Origin: Chelydra serpentina
Taxonomy: Eukaryota > Chordata > Testudines > Chelydridae
Assembly (NCBI GenBank): GCA_037349315.1
Contig: JBAIAC010000004.1
Coordinates: 78,050,501-78,114,500 of the forward strand
Direction of reading: 5' to 3'
DNA: 64,000 nucleotides
Made by a program: the position numbers and the translations under genes. Shown one piece after another: positions 34,698 to 47,328 of this stretch (within the stretch, counting starts at the first letter, position 1; every line of letters begins with the position of its first letter). The notes under the pieces are model-generated. The model saw only the letters and a list, made by a program, of their open reading frames with translations, was not told the DNA's origin and made no database searches.

Positions 34698-37600
34698 ATA
34701 ATGATAAAGCAAAAGGCAGTCAAAACAAAAGATAAAGGAAATAAAATTTAGGGTAACTTAAGATGCTTGGGAAGATGGGGGGAACTGTATACAATTCAAT
34801 ACAGAGAAATGTAAACAATCAGAGGAAGGCCAAAAGAGAAAAAATCCTCAAATAATACTCTACAAATTTTGGACCAATGTTTTAAAGATCTATGAAATAA
34901 TAGGATGTACTAATAATGGCATGAAATGTAAAAAATGATTTTATTGGAGCTAGTTAATAAAACATTAAATGTGATTAAAATGTCTTGTTTATATAAATTT
35001 TGACCAACTCTGTTTTATCACTCATAGACAACTAGTGAATAGTATGCGCTAACATGAAGTTCAGATATGTCCCTTAAAGTTAAACTGTTTATCCAAAATT
35101 TGGAGAGCTCTTCATCATCTATGCAAGCCTGAGTCATCTTTCTATCTTGTAACTTGCTATCTTTAGGAGAAGGCATTTCTTGTGAAAGTAGGGTATTGTA
35201 CTGGTGCTGTTGGCCAAAATGACTGGCATGTGGCTGACTGCAACAAAGAACCTGGTAGTTACTTTATTAAACTTTCTTCTATTTCTACTTGACATAAATA
35301 CTAGGTCTCATGGGTTTCCAGAAGTTGAAGTTAATAGGTACTGTGCTCACAGAGCAGAGAGAAAAAGGGCATGTGATTTTGCATATTACTGTTACATTCA
35401 CAAATATCTTTAAGTGCATCAGAAAAGAAAAATTAAACAAAAATCAAAGCAGAGATGTAGATGGGCACCAGTTAGGGTTGTGTGAAATATGTGAACATTT
35501 TCACAATATTATTTACCCATTTGTTTCATGTGGTTTTCATCAACAGTGGTTTCTTTGTCACTGAATTTTGAGGGGGCCTGAAACTTTTCATAGTGCTGTC
35601 AGTCAGCAAGCACCAAGACATCATCAAAACTTGGTAGGCCTAAAATTAGTGCTTTAGCTTTGTGGAGGTGACTGTTCTCCACATATTTTCAGGACCTGAG
35701 TAAACAGGCAAAGCAAAGGGAATGCACCGCTTAACTACCCAGGTAAATCTGTGTGGTTCACTCAGCTGTGAAGCTGAGTTTTTCTGTAGGGGTTTCAGGG
35801 TCTGGATAATTAAGAAAAATATTTAGATTAGAGCCAGGCAGTGGTATTGAATTAACCACCAATATAACTTACATTTTAGCATGCTTTAAAATACCTTAAA
35901 ATGTGTGTTTGTTATGAAATTACAAACCCCATCAATCAGTTGTCCTACTAGTTGTGGCTTTAGGTTTGTGGCCTATAGGGCCTTTTTTAGCAGGGATCCT
36001 GACCTCGCTCAATTTGTCAGCCAGAATGTCTAGTCTCTCTGGCCATAGTCCTGTTTTATTGGCACTGTGTTATACTATATAGCATCATAGATATGCCTGG
36101 CACTTTGCAATATAGATAAAGGTGGATTTCCTTCCCCGTAGAGCTCATGATCTAAATTAAGATGTGAACAAACTAGAGGGGATGACTACACAGGGAGGGG
36201 TAGGAAAGGAGAAGCATGAGGAAGTGGATAAAATTACTGTGCTGTCCCTTGCCAAGTTTTTAATGCATGTATCTAGAAATAACTGTTCACTTTGATAAGG
36301 GATGTAAGAAAATGCACAGGCATAATGGAGGGGATCTGCAAGGGTGTTCCAGTCTTAGGAAACAGCATGAAAGGTCATAGCAGTAAGGTGGGGAAGCAGT
36401 AGGAAGAGCACACAAAGACTTTTAAAATCTGCATCAGTCTTTGAATTCCCTGGTGGCCCTGCCTCACTTTGGAAATTCTCAGCTCCATCATCTAGCTTTC
36501 CAGCACTGTAGTTGCTCGGTCATCAGAGGCAATAGAGCTTCATGAGTAGGTTGATGAGGGATGGTTGTCAGTCTGAGGTGGCTGCAAGGGCACAGAGGTG
36601 TGGGGAATGTAGTCATAAATGGAATGAGTGTTTGAAGGGGAGACTCCTTAAACGTTACTTTACAGATGGCCTGATATGTTGTTACGTGATACATAGCATG
36701 GAGTCCAGTGGGCACATTACTCTCTAAGTTGAAACATATTTGTGGGTTTTTTACATGTAAAGAATGACCAAATCTGCAAGTTGGGCTTGAGCTCAAATTA
36801 AAGTTGGGTATTGGCTGTAATCACAGGATAATGTTGTTTACGCTGGACTGAGCTCTGAAATGAGGCTACATAGACTTGAATATCCAGATTATGAAAAATT
36901 CAGCTGCTAGAAGTGTCCTTCTATTTCTGTAATCATGCAGTTGTGCCATCTTCCATTGAAGCTCTTCTATTCTTAGCAACATGTGGGAGTTCAGTGAAAT
37001 CTGATAGAATATTATTAGCAATTGAGTAGGTGTCCAAGGAGGTTAAAAGTTAGCATGAGTATACTGCCATTTGGGCAGAGAGACTGAACAACTCACTTGT
37101 GCAGCACACCCCTAAGTGGGTGGCGAAACCTTCAGATGCTTTAACATCCTCCTCATAAGTGTAAGTTGAGTCTGTCCTCTGTTGAAGTCGGTTAATGAGT
37201 GTTTCGTTCTTTCCAGCACAGTTAGGGGCCTGTGCATTCTGCAATGCAGCAGACCTCTAGTGTGCAGCCTGCATCCGTGAAATGAAAAGCCCCTGATGAT
37301 ACAAGGTGAAAAGGAGAATAATATGATACCGTTTTAAAATAAATCTGTTTTCTGTTTTTATGGTAAACTGCATAGTGACAATATTTGAGTATAGGGGACT
37401 GAGTAGGAGGGAGATAGGTTTGGCAGCTGTCAGGAGGGGTTCAGGGTATTTGTTGTGGGGCATGGGCTTAGCAATGGGCCTGGGGCATTTATCAGTGGTG
37501 AAAGAAGTAATAGTCGCTTTTCCACTAATGGGTGTTTTCCAACCCTCCTCCTGTTGCGGGATTCAAACTGGTCTCTTTCTCCTAAGCCATGTCCATTTGG

Positions 37601-40600
37601 CTCCCTCAACAGTATCTTCCTTATAGGAGATCTGATGTGGATCAATTAGCACCCATTCTGCCAGTCTTGTTTCTGACAAAGGCGTGCACCTTAGTTTAGC
37701 ATTGGAACTTGCTCAGCCTGAGAATGAGTAGAGTGCCCTTCCTAGAACTGTCTTGGCTCATTAAGACAGATCATTGTACTCCTGTACAGTGTCACTAATA
37801 GAGTACAGGTCATTGCTTTCCCCACTGTCAGGTAATGCGAGATGCTCTCAATGGCAGACAGAAGAAGGGAAGATTTTACGTATGGCCGCACACATTACAC
37901 GTTCAGAGGCAAGTTCAGCAGCCTTGGATGACTGCAGAATGCACTGGCCTAGAGCAGAAGTCTATGAATGCATGGATTTATCTTCCCAGCAGGTCTGGCA
38001 AAGAAAAATTGCTATCTATATTTTGAGAGATACAACTGAATTTTTTTTAAAATCCTTAATAAAGATGGATTTTCCCCCTGATTCAGATTTAACAGATATG
38101 CTTTTTTTTTAAATAACTACGGATAAGATTTCTACATTTGTAACTAAAAAATAGAGGAAATTAGCAAGCCTTTTAATGCCTTAGTGGATGCCATGAAATC
38201 AGCAGCAGTAGTATTTCCATGACCTGAGGGATCTTTTTTTTTGAGTTTCATGTCACTTGTTGCTGGGGAGTGCATGGCATTGGTTTTAAAGTGTCAAACT
38301 AGCCATAAACTCATGTATTGGTGATACCTGTAGTTTAGTGTGTGTATTATCAGGGAGACGGGGAAGGAAAGTAAGTGTTGACATCAAAACAGACCAGCAT
38401 TTTTCTTAAAACCTTAGTAAGTACTCAGATTAAGTGTTCAAAACAAAGCAATTTTAAATATAGCTGTTACAATTCTTTCTTCATATGAGTAACTTTAAGG
38501 AGAACCTCATGGGATAGTGTATATATTGAAGATACGGTAATTTTTTTTAATAACTATTTTTGTTTTCACAGAATCTTCAGACGTTTTAACCACTCTAATC
38601 AATAACTACTGTTGCTTAGCTCCAAGAGCTTTAACAGTTAGTGCTATTTGCTATAAAAATGTTTGGGAACAGGGGGAAAGTAATGTTTGAAAATGACATT
38701 AGGCAGCCTTATAAATTGAAACTTCAGTAATTTACATTAGCAAAATGATTTTGCTAGTGACTTGGCTGGCTTATAGCAAGTCATAGTTACGCGTGTTTGT
38801 CCCGGCATGACTGTTACAAATTTCTCATAGCTGCAGTCTTGGGTTGTGTCATTGCGTTCTTAGTGAGCAAAGGAGCAGCCTAGTTACAAATTTAAATGTA
38901 ATAGAATTTGTTTGCATTGATTAAGAAACTGTGAACTCTGTTTGCTTCGGCAGTTAATTTACCACTTAAATTCCTTGGATTGCCTACAGGAGACAAGTGT
39001 TTGTTAAATCAGGGCTGCATATGTACTTGGGTACTCTATCTTCACATTCAAGAGGAGGTTATAATTATCCAAGAATGTTAAGTGATTCAAAAGCTACATA
39101 GTCAAAATCCTTGTATTGTCCTTTTTTCTAATTCCATCAAACACAGTATAGGAGAACAGAAAGTTAAGGAAAACTTGTTCAGAGCTAAATTGTGGCTAAC
39201 CCTTATGGGGCTGCATGGAAGAGTAGAGAGAAACCTTAATTAGCTGCATTAGAGCTACCGAGAGCTAAGTTCAAAGAACAGGGGCTGCATGTCAGATAGG
39301 AACAAGTGGGTGGAGAGTAGGCGGAGCTATTCTGTCCGCATGCACTGGCCACAAAGCTGGCTAGCCATCTGGGGCTATGAGGCTGAGAAGTGTGGCACCC
39401 CAGAAAGGATGTCACAAATTCCTTCTTCTGGCCCAAGTGTTACAGTGAGTTCCAGGAGATATTGTGCCTAAAACCTCATATGCTCCACCCTAACTCAGGT
39501 CTGTACTAAAGGCAAAATCCAGCCTATGATGATTAACACTGTATTACACTAACATTTCAGTAGGAGAGCTTTATTAAAGAAAACTAAATGTAATGTTAAC
39601 TTGAGGTGTGCTGCTATTCCACACTTTCATTAATAGCAACTGAATTACAATTTTACACTTGTATAATTTGATACTGACCTGGAAAAAAACACAAGCACTC
39701 TTAGTAGTTTTTCCGCAATTCACAATGAGTTCATACCAAATGGATATAATCTTTTCCATCAGTATGTTTAAATGAAATGTATCAAGTATTAATTATAAAG
39801 TTGTTTGTGGATTTTATACTTTGGTCACTTGTTTGGCTAATATGTTCCTGTAGGAGGTTCTTTAATAGTTCAAATAATAATTATAGTGCTTTTTGGAGTG
39901 GGTGAATCTGAGGTACATTCCTGTTGCACCCGCCAGGTAAAATAACCATTGAGCAGCAACTCTGAAGTTTTCAGGTGACAATTGACTTGTTACATTGTTA
40001 ATTCTATTCAGTAACACGGTGATATTGGCGCTTTTACCAGGATTTCATTAAGCGGCTTTAATAGTTTACATTTTACTAAAATTCAAGGTTTTGGATACCT
40101 ATTTTTATTACTATTGTTACTCCAGCATTGATAGAGGCACTTTGAACAATGTCTCTTTGTAAACATATACACTATATTGCTGGAAAATTCTTTCAGGACT
40201 TTGATACTTGCTTTGGCATGTTAGGATGTTGGCAGGTTGTGGCAAGCTAGGTTGTTAGCCATTTTAAAAAGAAGTAAAGTTTTTTGCTAGTTGCCTATAA
40301 TGTTGCTGTTCTGTGAAAAATACAAATATGAAGTACCACCTGCACCAGAGAATTTACAATACAGAAGAGAAGAGAGAACATAGAAAGATGAGACACACTG
40401 GAAGAACCAGAAACAGTCTAGGTAGATAATTTAAAAAATTCTTCAGTAATTTCTCATAGGTTTTATTTCTGGACTTTGCATCTTTGGGTGGTATTTAAAT
40501 GAGGAGGCAGCTATCATATTGGGGTTGAGAGATTATTTTCCCTGCCCTCCTGCTGCATCCATTGTAACAGGCTGCTCAAAAGCAGCTAGTAATTCAAATT

Positions 40601-41590
40601 AGAGGAAGCAGAGGAGTGACGTAAGTGCCAGCACAGAGTGATACAAAAATCTACTGGATAGGTCTGAACAACTTCTTGACTTTCCTATTTAATTAGAGTA
40701 GCAAACCTAAGGCAATTTATCTCATTAAACTAAGTTTTCCTGGGATTTCCATGCATTTTCTTCTGGGATAAGATAAACTCATTGGCTTTTTAGGTGTAAA
40801 AGTAGATCTCCAGAATTTGTATTGCTTTAAGTATTATAGAATATTTAGTTAACCTACGCAGGTATATGTAATGATTATTAAAACATCCCAAAGTAGCTGA
40901 ATATCTTCCTATTTCAAAATAATTGGCCTGAAGGAATTCACCAAAACAAATGAAAACCGGAAGTAAACACTATAATACTCATTGAAAAGCCTGACTGAAA
41001 AAAACTATCTGTGACTTGAGCCCCAGAAATAGGCTGTGGCACATGATAAGGGATAGGGCCTTCAACTTTACACCCGGCTGCCAAACCCAGAAAACAAAAC
41101 TTCAGCTTTCATCAGGCAGGACACCCGAATTAACTTCAATGGTTGCAATGGAAAAAAGAGGTAATGTCATCTTAATAAATAGTTCTTAGATCTTATAAAG
41201 TTAACACTTTCTGGGTTGGACTCCGAACTGATGCAGTGGAGAGCATAGGAATTATATGCTCATAGTGGCTTACCATACTCAGAAAGTCGGTTTTCATATT
41301 CTCTGCTTTATCAGAAGTTTCTGAAGGCTTATCAGGACACCTTCCTGTTTCCAAGTGGAGCACATTAGCCATCCACCCTGATGTTTCCAGAGCACAAATA
41401 CTTCACTGTAGTGAAGTCTACATCTTAGCATAAAGATTGTAGAGCCCTTGTCAAATATACATGGAAAACATGCATTTTAAGGCCCCACTTCGAGTGAAGC
41501 AGCAAAGGATCCACAGGGACCCCAAGAGTATAAAATATACTGCATTTCCATATGAAATTGAGAGATCTTAGACAAAGCCTCTGTGGTCTG
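34698..41590. other. Intronic sequence, no gene seen
   Basis: This is AT-rich intron. Around 36100-36400 it contains text such as GTAGAGCTCATGATCTAAAT that recalls ancient dispersed repeats. Open frames at 36488-36796, 37360-37649 and 37774-38112 have no recognisable domains. The segment 37540-37600 has a weak minus-strand tRNA-like B box only. No exon was recognised. Confidence 0.5.
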
Positions 41591-41597
41591 TGGTAGC

Positions 41598-41620
41598 TTT
41601 TTTTTTTTTTTTTTTTTTTT
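41598..41620. repeat. T23 homopolymer
   Basis: An uninterrupted run of 23 T. In the antisense sense it is a poly(A) run, so it could be the tail of a minus-strand retrocopy, but no such copy is evident beside it. Confidence 0.9.
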
Positions 41621-41639
41621 GAATTGGCTTGGTTCTGCT

Positions 41640-42020
41640 TGTAGGGCTATCACAACAGGGGACCTTGGGAAATGGATGTGTGAATGGGTAGATGTTTTAA
41701 ATTTATTAGGCATGTGGAATGTTTTGGAGAAAGGAGCGTTTTTGTACAGAAGGGAAAAGTTCCACCTGAACCAAGATGGAACCAAACTGGTTGGTACAAA
41801 ATCAGTAAGATTTGGGGAGACCGTATAAACAAGTCCAGACAAAAAGCAGATATGGCAAGGAACACTTAGGTCAAAATACTGTTAAGGTTGTCAGTGATGC
41901 AAAGTTATGTATGTATGCTGTAAAGGACAGGAGAGTTTTTACAATTGAACTAAATGAGGATAGAAGCCTCCCTGGAGCCAAGAAGAAAAGGGGAAAAATC
42001 CCAGTCTCTGGCCAACAGTT
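41640..42020 (+). pseudogene. Possible LINE ORF1/esterase relic
   Basis: The frame at 41583-41828 contains FLYRREKFHLNQDGTKLVGT. This resembles the DGxHLNxxG ending of the SGNH-esterase-like domain in ORF1 of some CR1/L3-type LINEs. The following region to about 42020 is a separate, mostly open frame that looks like continuing retroelement text. There are no other domain landmarks, so the call is tentative. Confidence 0.35.
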
Positions 42021-43018
42021 ACATTAGATAGGATAAAATGTTTTTATACAAGAGATATAAGCCCTCGTAATCCCTGACTGAAAGGATTTTGGAAGAAATG
42101 TCCCCTATAAACAGATTTCTTCATAGTTGTCCACTATAGAATTTCTTCCTCACCTGAAGTTTGTTACTGAAACTATATGATCTTATATGGAGACTTGGAG
42201 AGCATCTCCAGAGGAAGAGAAGTTTCTCCTAATTTTCCTCTTAACATTTTTATTGGAGGAGCAGAACCCTTGAAAGTACACCTTGATTCACACACCAAAG
42301 CTCTACAAGCGTGCAATTTTAAAACAGGTTCACTAGTATTACTGCTTGTACTCTTCAAGCGCATTCTCTGAAATATGGCCTTCTCCAGATGTTTCCAGTT
42401 TCAGTTGCTCAAGTTTCTGAAAAATTCTTTCTTAGCAGAAACTTTCTATGCATGGTTGCGGCTCAGAGGCAAATATTTTGGAAAATATACTCCAAAAATA
42501 CCTCAAAATTACAATCTGTTACAATCTGCAGATGGAACCAGAGAGACCTGTAGATCTTCCAGATTAACAGGGAGTTTATCTCCAGGAGCATTAGGCTGTT
42601 TGCCACTTTAGCTAAATATTTCAGTTTCCCAGCAAAAGTTATAATACAAAACTATTCAGATTTTTGCTTTGGTGTGGTTTTTCCCTAAAGTCAGAAATAC
42701 TGATTATAATGAAGGACACGTTCTTTTACAGAGAGAGTGGTCTAAAACCTCAGACCACTCTGTTTCTGCCTTCAGCTTTGTTCTTGTATGTTGTGGCTGA
42801 AGTAGTAAAAAATTCTCCCTGTAATGTGTGTGGTTTGGGGTTGTTTTTTTTTTGTTTTTGTTTTTTTGTGTTAAATCAAATCTATCCATATTTCATGGCA
42901 ACTTCTAACCGAGCTTAAGAAACCGTAGCTCTGACTTTTAATGACTACATTATTTCAGATTAAAATTGTATTGTGTGTTCTAGTCAGAAATACGGAACTT
43001 TTTTTTTCTCCTTTGCAG
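42021..43018. other. End of the 34.3 kb LMO7 intron
   Basis: This is AT-rich intron with T/G runs near 42842-42867. It ends in a pyrimidine tract and the acceptor CTCCTTTGCAG. No other feature was seen. Confidence 0.6.
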
Positions 43019-43049
43019 GCAAGAAGAGACCAATAGAAGACTGAAAAAT
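43019..43049 (+). CDS. LMO7: LMO7 exon B: 31-nt microexon of the CH domain
   Basis: One base completes the lysine split at 8719, followed by ten codons, QEETNRRLKN. This links the [12 protein letters not shown] stretch to the last CH helix. The acceptor is TTTGCAG and the donor is AAT|GTAAGA. Its 31-nt length is not a multiple of three, so skipping it would shift the frame. It must be constitutive in any CH-containing product. It sits between a 34,299-nt and a 421-nt intron. Confidence 0.95.
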
Positions 43050-43470
43050 GTAAGACATGTTTACCTTAATGCTTTCTGAAATGATTTCACAATTACTCCA
43101 GTTTACTATTTTAAAAACTTCTCTGGTCATGCTGTTGTCATTCTTAGCTTAGTCTTCAGCTGTTCATGTGTCTGGTGTAGATTAGTACTACCTTACTGTG
43201 CATCTTCCTGGTTTCCTTTACTAAAAAAATTAATTTGAAATAGTAATAATTAAATATTCTCTCACTGACGCACATCTGGATGGAGCACAATGGTAACTGT
43301 CGAGCTGATTTTGATTGAGACAGCCTGGCAAATATGTACAAAGACGGATTTTACATTTCATTATGGAAAACCTGAAAACAACCACAGCAGTTTGTGTTCA
43401 AGCACTTTTGCACTGGCATGCTGTTTAATAGTTAACTAATGAACTTCTCAATTTGTCTTTTTGGTTTTAG

Positions 43471-43584
43471 GTTTTGATTACATTATACTGGCTGGGGAGG
43501 AAAGCACAAAACAACCCTGGTTACAATGGTCCTTATCTTAATCTTAAAGCATTTGAGAAATTACTAGGACAAGCTCTGACCAGG
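43471..43584 (+). CDS. LMO7: LMO7 exon C: end of the CH domain
   Basis: Thirty-eight codons in phase 0 at both ends. They start VLITLYWLGRKAQNNPGYNG and finish with LNLKAFEKLLGQALTR. The VLITLYWLGRKA helix closes the CH fold, and the following GPYLNLKAFEKLLG segment is conserved in LMO7 and LIMCH1. The acceptor is TTGGTTTTAG and the donor is AGG|GTAAGA. The arginine before the junction is lysine in the human protein as I recall it. Confidence 0.95.
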
Positions 43585-44088
43585 GTAAGAAATCCAGATG
43601 GAATAGCAATTGCTATGTACCTTTGTAAGGCTGAGTATTAAATGTATGCTACATAGTTTGCCATATGCCGTGCATTAGAGATGTCAACTCCAAATATCTC
43701 TTTGGGATTTAATTATATTTTTCTTTTAGAAAGATGGCAGATATTTCTCCTCACATTATTTTTAATGTGCTTAAGGTATTTCAAGCATATTTGGGTTCTT
43801 CCACTACCAGTTTAATAGTGGATTGTAGATTCCATCTTCCCTCATTCATCTGAGAGAACCTAAGGAATTTTCTTCTTTTTGAACCAGAGAAAAATTAAAC
43901 TTAAAGCATTGAATTGGGTTTCCCTGTCCTAGCTTCTGTGTATTTATTTGAGATTCTTAAAATATGTTTGTCTGAGCTTCAGGGTGCATTTAAAATTGTG
44001 TATAGCATGTACTATGTAAAATACTACCTGCTTCTTAAATATCTGAAAAAAATAATTTCTCAAAACAAAAAATAACTTATTCCTTTAG

Positions 44089-44287
44089 GCCCTTGAAGAA
44101 TCCAGCAGTCTGAAAAGCAGTGGCAGGGATAGCGGGTACGGTGATATTTGGTACATTGACCGTGGAGAAGCATTTTCACCTTCCACTAGCCATAAAAGAG
44201 ACGATTCTTTTGATAGCCTGGACTCCTTTGGTTCAAGATCCTCCACAAGCTTTTCATCGGATATAACCTTAAAGGGTGGCAGTGAAG
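44089..44287 (+). CDS. LMO7: LMO7 exon D: Ser-rich linker with [11 protein letters not shown] signature
   Basis: This 199-nt exon holds 66 codons plus one base and begins [20 protein letters not shown]. The RDSGYGDIW block is a hallmark shared by LMO7 and LIMCH1. The later part, [19 protein letters not shown], is Ser/Asp-rich and probably phosphorylated and disordered. The acceptor is TTCCTTTAG and the donor is GAAG|GTATTT. The split glycine codon (G|GT) is completed at 46366. It follows the CH exon after a 504-nt intron. Confidence 0.95.
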
Positions 44288-45058
44288 GTATTTTTTCTTA
44301 TTAGGGTTCTCTGTTAATTTATGGATTGTCGGAAGAAAGTGTATGGACCTAATATTGCAGCTGCTCAACATGTTAAATTCCCACTGATTTCAAAGGCAGC
44401 TCCAAGTCAGACACTGCTGCAGTAGCACTGGGTGCCATATCAGGATGTTTTTGCACGAAGAGCTATTGACTGGCTAGCAGCTCGCTGAAAACAAATAATC
44501 TTGTCACACAAATGTGTTTCCAGTTGGACTGTTTGGGACTTTTGCCTCACTGTCCTCCCTCTTGCTTGTTTTTAAATTGTGGGGAGGAATGTGTAGGGGT
44601 TTGGCTGCTGACCACTTGCCTATCACCAGGTTTTTCTCCTATCCCACACTGCTTTGCTGGGAAGTGGGATTGATCTTTCTGTTGAATTGCATGACTAATA
44701 GTTCTTGCCAAAAAATTAGATTTGAAACTTTTTGATCAATAATAAACCTCATGGAAAATTTTATTTTTTTCCAAAAACTTTCAACATCATAACCCAAACT
44801 GAAAAACAAAAAGTGTTCTATTTATTTTAATTAATATATACCTAACATTTTTCAACCAGCACTAATGATGGTTTTCAGATTTTAGAATCTCCATGGGTGT
44901 GTCTAGTTTCAAAGGAGATGCTCCATGAGATTGCTTTCTGTGAAGAACTGGAATGCGTATAATTTATTTAAAAAATCCCATTAAACTAAAAGTGTAAAAT
45001 ATGTGCATTATTCTACATATTAAGTTAAGGCTATTCTTCTGTATATTCACTGTTCCAA
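44288..45058. other. Intronic sequence, no feature seen
   Basis: First part of the 2,078-nt intron between exons D and E. The open frame at 44514-44735 has no domain and no splice support. Confidence 0.55.
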
Positions 45059-45235
45059 TGGCTAGAGCACTGGACAGACACTACCACTGATTTGTTGTTT
45101 AACTCTTGGCAGGTCACTTTACTTTTCTGGGCTTGTTGCTTCATTTAGAAAATGGGGATAGAAATGTTTTGTAAAGCACCTTTCTAAAGCACATTGAGAA
45201 CAGCAGATTAAAAGTCTAATTATGCAGTTTATAAA
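45059..45235 (+). repeat. MIR-type SINE, plus strand
   Basis: The text includes GGCTAGAGCACTGGACAGAC, CCACTGATTTGTTGTTTAAC, CAGGTCACTTTACTTTTCTG and AAAATGGGGATA. This is a diverged but ordered version of the MIR head and core. It lies within the intron before exon E. Confidence 0.7.
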
Positions 45236-45289
45236 TGATGTAACACATGCGTAATATAATACTTATCTAAGAGCAGTCTAGCTCATTTA

Positions 45290-45496
45290 CAGCTAGAGAT
45301 GTAATTTTCTAGCTCAGGTAGACGTACATGTGCTAGCTTTGATTGAGCTAGCACACCAAAAATAGCAATGTAGTTGAGCCACTACTCTGGCCACAGTAGC
45401 TACACTGCTGTTTTTCACGGCTTGGTCAAAGGTAGCACATGTACATCTTCCCCAGAAGGAAATTACACCTCCAGCTCCAGTGTAGATGTACCCTAA
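45290..45496. mobile_element. Non-autonomous DNA transposon fragment, related to 24857-25125
   Basis: The right end reads CAGTGTAGATGTACCCT, the expected complement of an AGGGTA(C/T)(A/G)TCTACACTG-type terminus. The interior includes TGAGCTAGCACACCAAAAAT and AGCAATGTAG, mirrored by CTACACTGCTG. The left terminus is not clear. It shares wording with the copy at 24857. Confidence 0.55.
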
Positions 45497-46365
45497 ATGT
45501 GGGACTTAAATCACTAGCCGCCAGGAAGATGAGAAATGAAGCTCAGCTTCATACTTAACACATCCTGTTCTCCTTTGCTTGTATATTTCAACACTTTATG
45601 TAAGATTATTTAAAGATCGTTAGACCTCTTAATTACAAGTCTTTTCTACCTTGTTCTTTTTGTAGGCATGTCATACCTCTAATTTTTTTTTTCACATTCC
45701 CTCATAAACCAGCATTGAAGTGAAATACTTTAAAAGATTTTCAACCCAGTTTGAATATAGATGTAATTTAATTTTGGCTTTCTAGTTTTTATGAAGAAAA
45801 TTGCCAAGAGCAAAGATTGTTAAATCAAATTCCTTCAGTTATTTTTGAATGTGGCCTATCTCCTGTAGTTGAATGCTTTTACATTTCAATAGTAAAGTAA
45901 AATTGACTTTATAGTTGTCCAAGTTTGCAGATCTGCTTAAACAGTATAATTTACAAAACAAAATGTGTAAATTCTATGAGCTACTTGGTCAAGGTTTCAT
46001 AGATTTTTCTAGCCTCAACCAACCTCTTTGAAACGGTATGTGTGTAATCTAATGACATCTCATAAACCAAAGGTATATTAAATTTCTCAGTAGTACATGT
46101 AATGTGCTAACACAAAGTCTTCTTGACTAATTTGAATGGCAAATGCACAACTTTAAAATGAAGTTTAGTTTTGGAGATTAGCACTTTGTGTTCAGCCTCA
46201 AATAGGGACAGTAAAACATTCATTACATTCTAACACTTTTGCATGTTTTCAGGTGAAACTTCTGAAAATACATAGCTCAATCAATTTTATTTTTGTTTGT
46301 TTCATTTTAGGTTAGTTTTAAATCTAGAGGATAAACTATGTTTGTGCTTTTGGCTTTTTTTTAAG
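45497..46365. other. Intronic sequence before exon E
   Basis: This is AT-rich intron ending in the T-rich acceptor CTTTTTTTTAAG. Nothing else was recognised. Confidence 0.55.
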
Positions 46366-46618
46366 GTTGCGAAAGTGACACGGACTCTGAACTGCCTTAC
46401 AAAATGCACGATTCTGGCAAAGATGACATGTCATATCGCAGGATTGCTGTGGTTGAACCAAAACCTACTAGAGAGTTCAATCGTTTCTTACCCAGCAAAA
46501 CCAAACAGGCAACGTATATGCCAGCACCACTCAGGAAAAAAAGGACAGAGAAGAATGAGGACAACAGAAGAAGCTGGGCAAGTCCTGTCTTCACTGAGCC
46601 AGATGGAACATTTTCAAG
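46366..46618 (+). CDS. LMO7: LMO7 exon E: acidic cluster plus first KDDMxxRR motif
   Basis: This 253-nt exon enters in phase 1 and leaves in phase 2. It encodes [16 protein letters not shown], then [20 protein letters not shown], the [20 protein letters not shown] basic stretch and [17 protein letters not shown]. This block is among the best-conserved parts of LMO7/LIMCH1 outside the folded domains. The acceptor is TTTTTAAG and the donor is TCAAG|GTACTA, which is weaker than its neighbours. The last codon is split AG|N. It becomes serine if joined to the next four exons and arginine if joined directly to the microexon at 51331. Confidence 0.95.
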
Positions 46619-47028
46619 GTACTAGGGTGGTATCTAAATAGAGCAAACTATTGATTTATGGCAGAAGGAACAGATTTATTCATTAAAGCAAGAGAAGCTG
46701 CCTTTACTGTAATTAAAAGTAAAATATTTGAGATTTACAAAATAAACATTGTTTCTTTGCATAGCTGGTTGATGAATAACATTGTGACATGGATAAAACT
46801 TGAACAGTGGAAATTTATATGATCTTAAAATACAGAATTAAAGCGACCAGAACATATGTTTAACTTTTTTGGTTAAAGCTTATCCAATTTTTTTTGTTAC
46901 TAATCTCTGCTGTCCAATTTTCCAATTTGTAAATGTATACACTTGAGATTATTGGGTATTTTTGGGGCTTCATCATGACCTAGATGATTTCACTGTCTTC
47001 ACTTTGTTCCTGTTTTGGTCAATCTCAG

Positions 47029-47328
47029 TGGACGAGGAAAGAATCCGTTAGCTTCCTGTCAGAATAGCAGAGCAGAATGTGGGTTTACAAATCCAGCTTC
47101 CCTGCAGATGATCTATGAGTATGACAGTGGCTCTGATTCAGAAGAAGAAAGAAGACTGCCTGACGTGGTTATGGATGATTTAGCAAAACGTAGATTCTTA
47201 ATAAAAAAGAGCCCTGTGAGTTCTGCTGTACCTGGACATCTTTACATCTTGCACAAGGACTCTCCTAAATCTTTTTTGCAACAAAATTATCCAGCTGGTC
47301 CATTAGCTGCTGTGCTTGAACCGATGAG
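47029..47328 (+). CDS. LMO7: LMO7 exon F: 300-nt in-frame cassette with acidic cluster and MDDLxxRR motif
   Basis: One base plus 99 codons plus two bases, phase 2 at both ends, so it can be skipped without shifting the frame. The peptide starts (S)GRGKNPLASCQNSRAECG. It then carries YDSGSDSEEERRLPDVVMDD followed by LAKRRFLIKKSP, and it ends LAAVLEPM. The acceptor is TCAATCTCAG and the donor is ATGAG|GTCAGA. I do not recognise this segment in the human isoform I can recall, so it may be an optional or lineage-variable exon. The open frame, flanking sites and shared motif support its reality. The reading frame also runs on past the donor into a stop. Confidence 0.85.

Noticed and set aside
36488..36796. 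102-residue minus-strand open frame
   Set aside because: It has no recognisable domain and lies in intron without splice or promoter support.
37540..37600. tRNA-like B box on the minus strand
   Set aside because: Only a weak AGTTTGAATCC-like match is seen. No A box at the right distance and no cloverleaf.
42664..42918. 84-residue open frame before exon B
   Set aside because: It ends in homopolymer-derived Phe and has no homologue I recognise. It lies in intron.
46297..46641. Alternative frame of 114 residues over exon E
   Set aside because: It is a different frame from the LMO7 exon. The KDDM-containing frame fits both splice junctions and the family.
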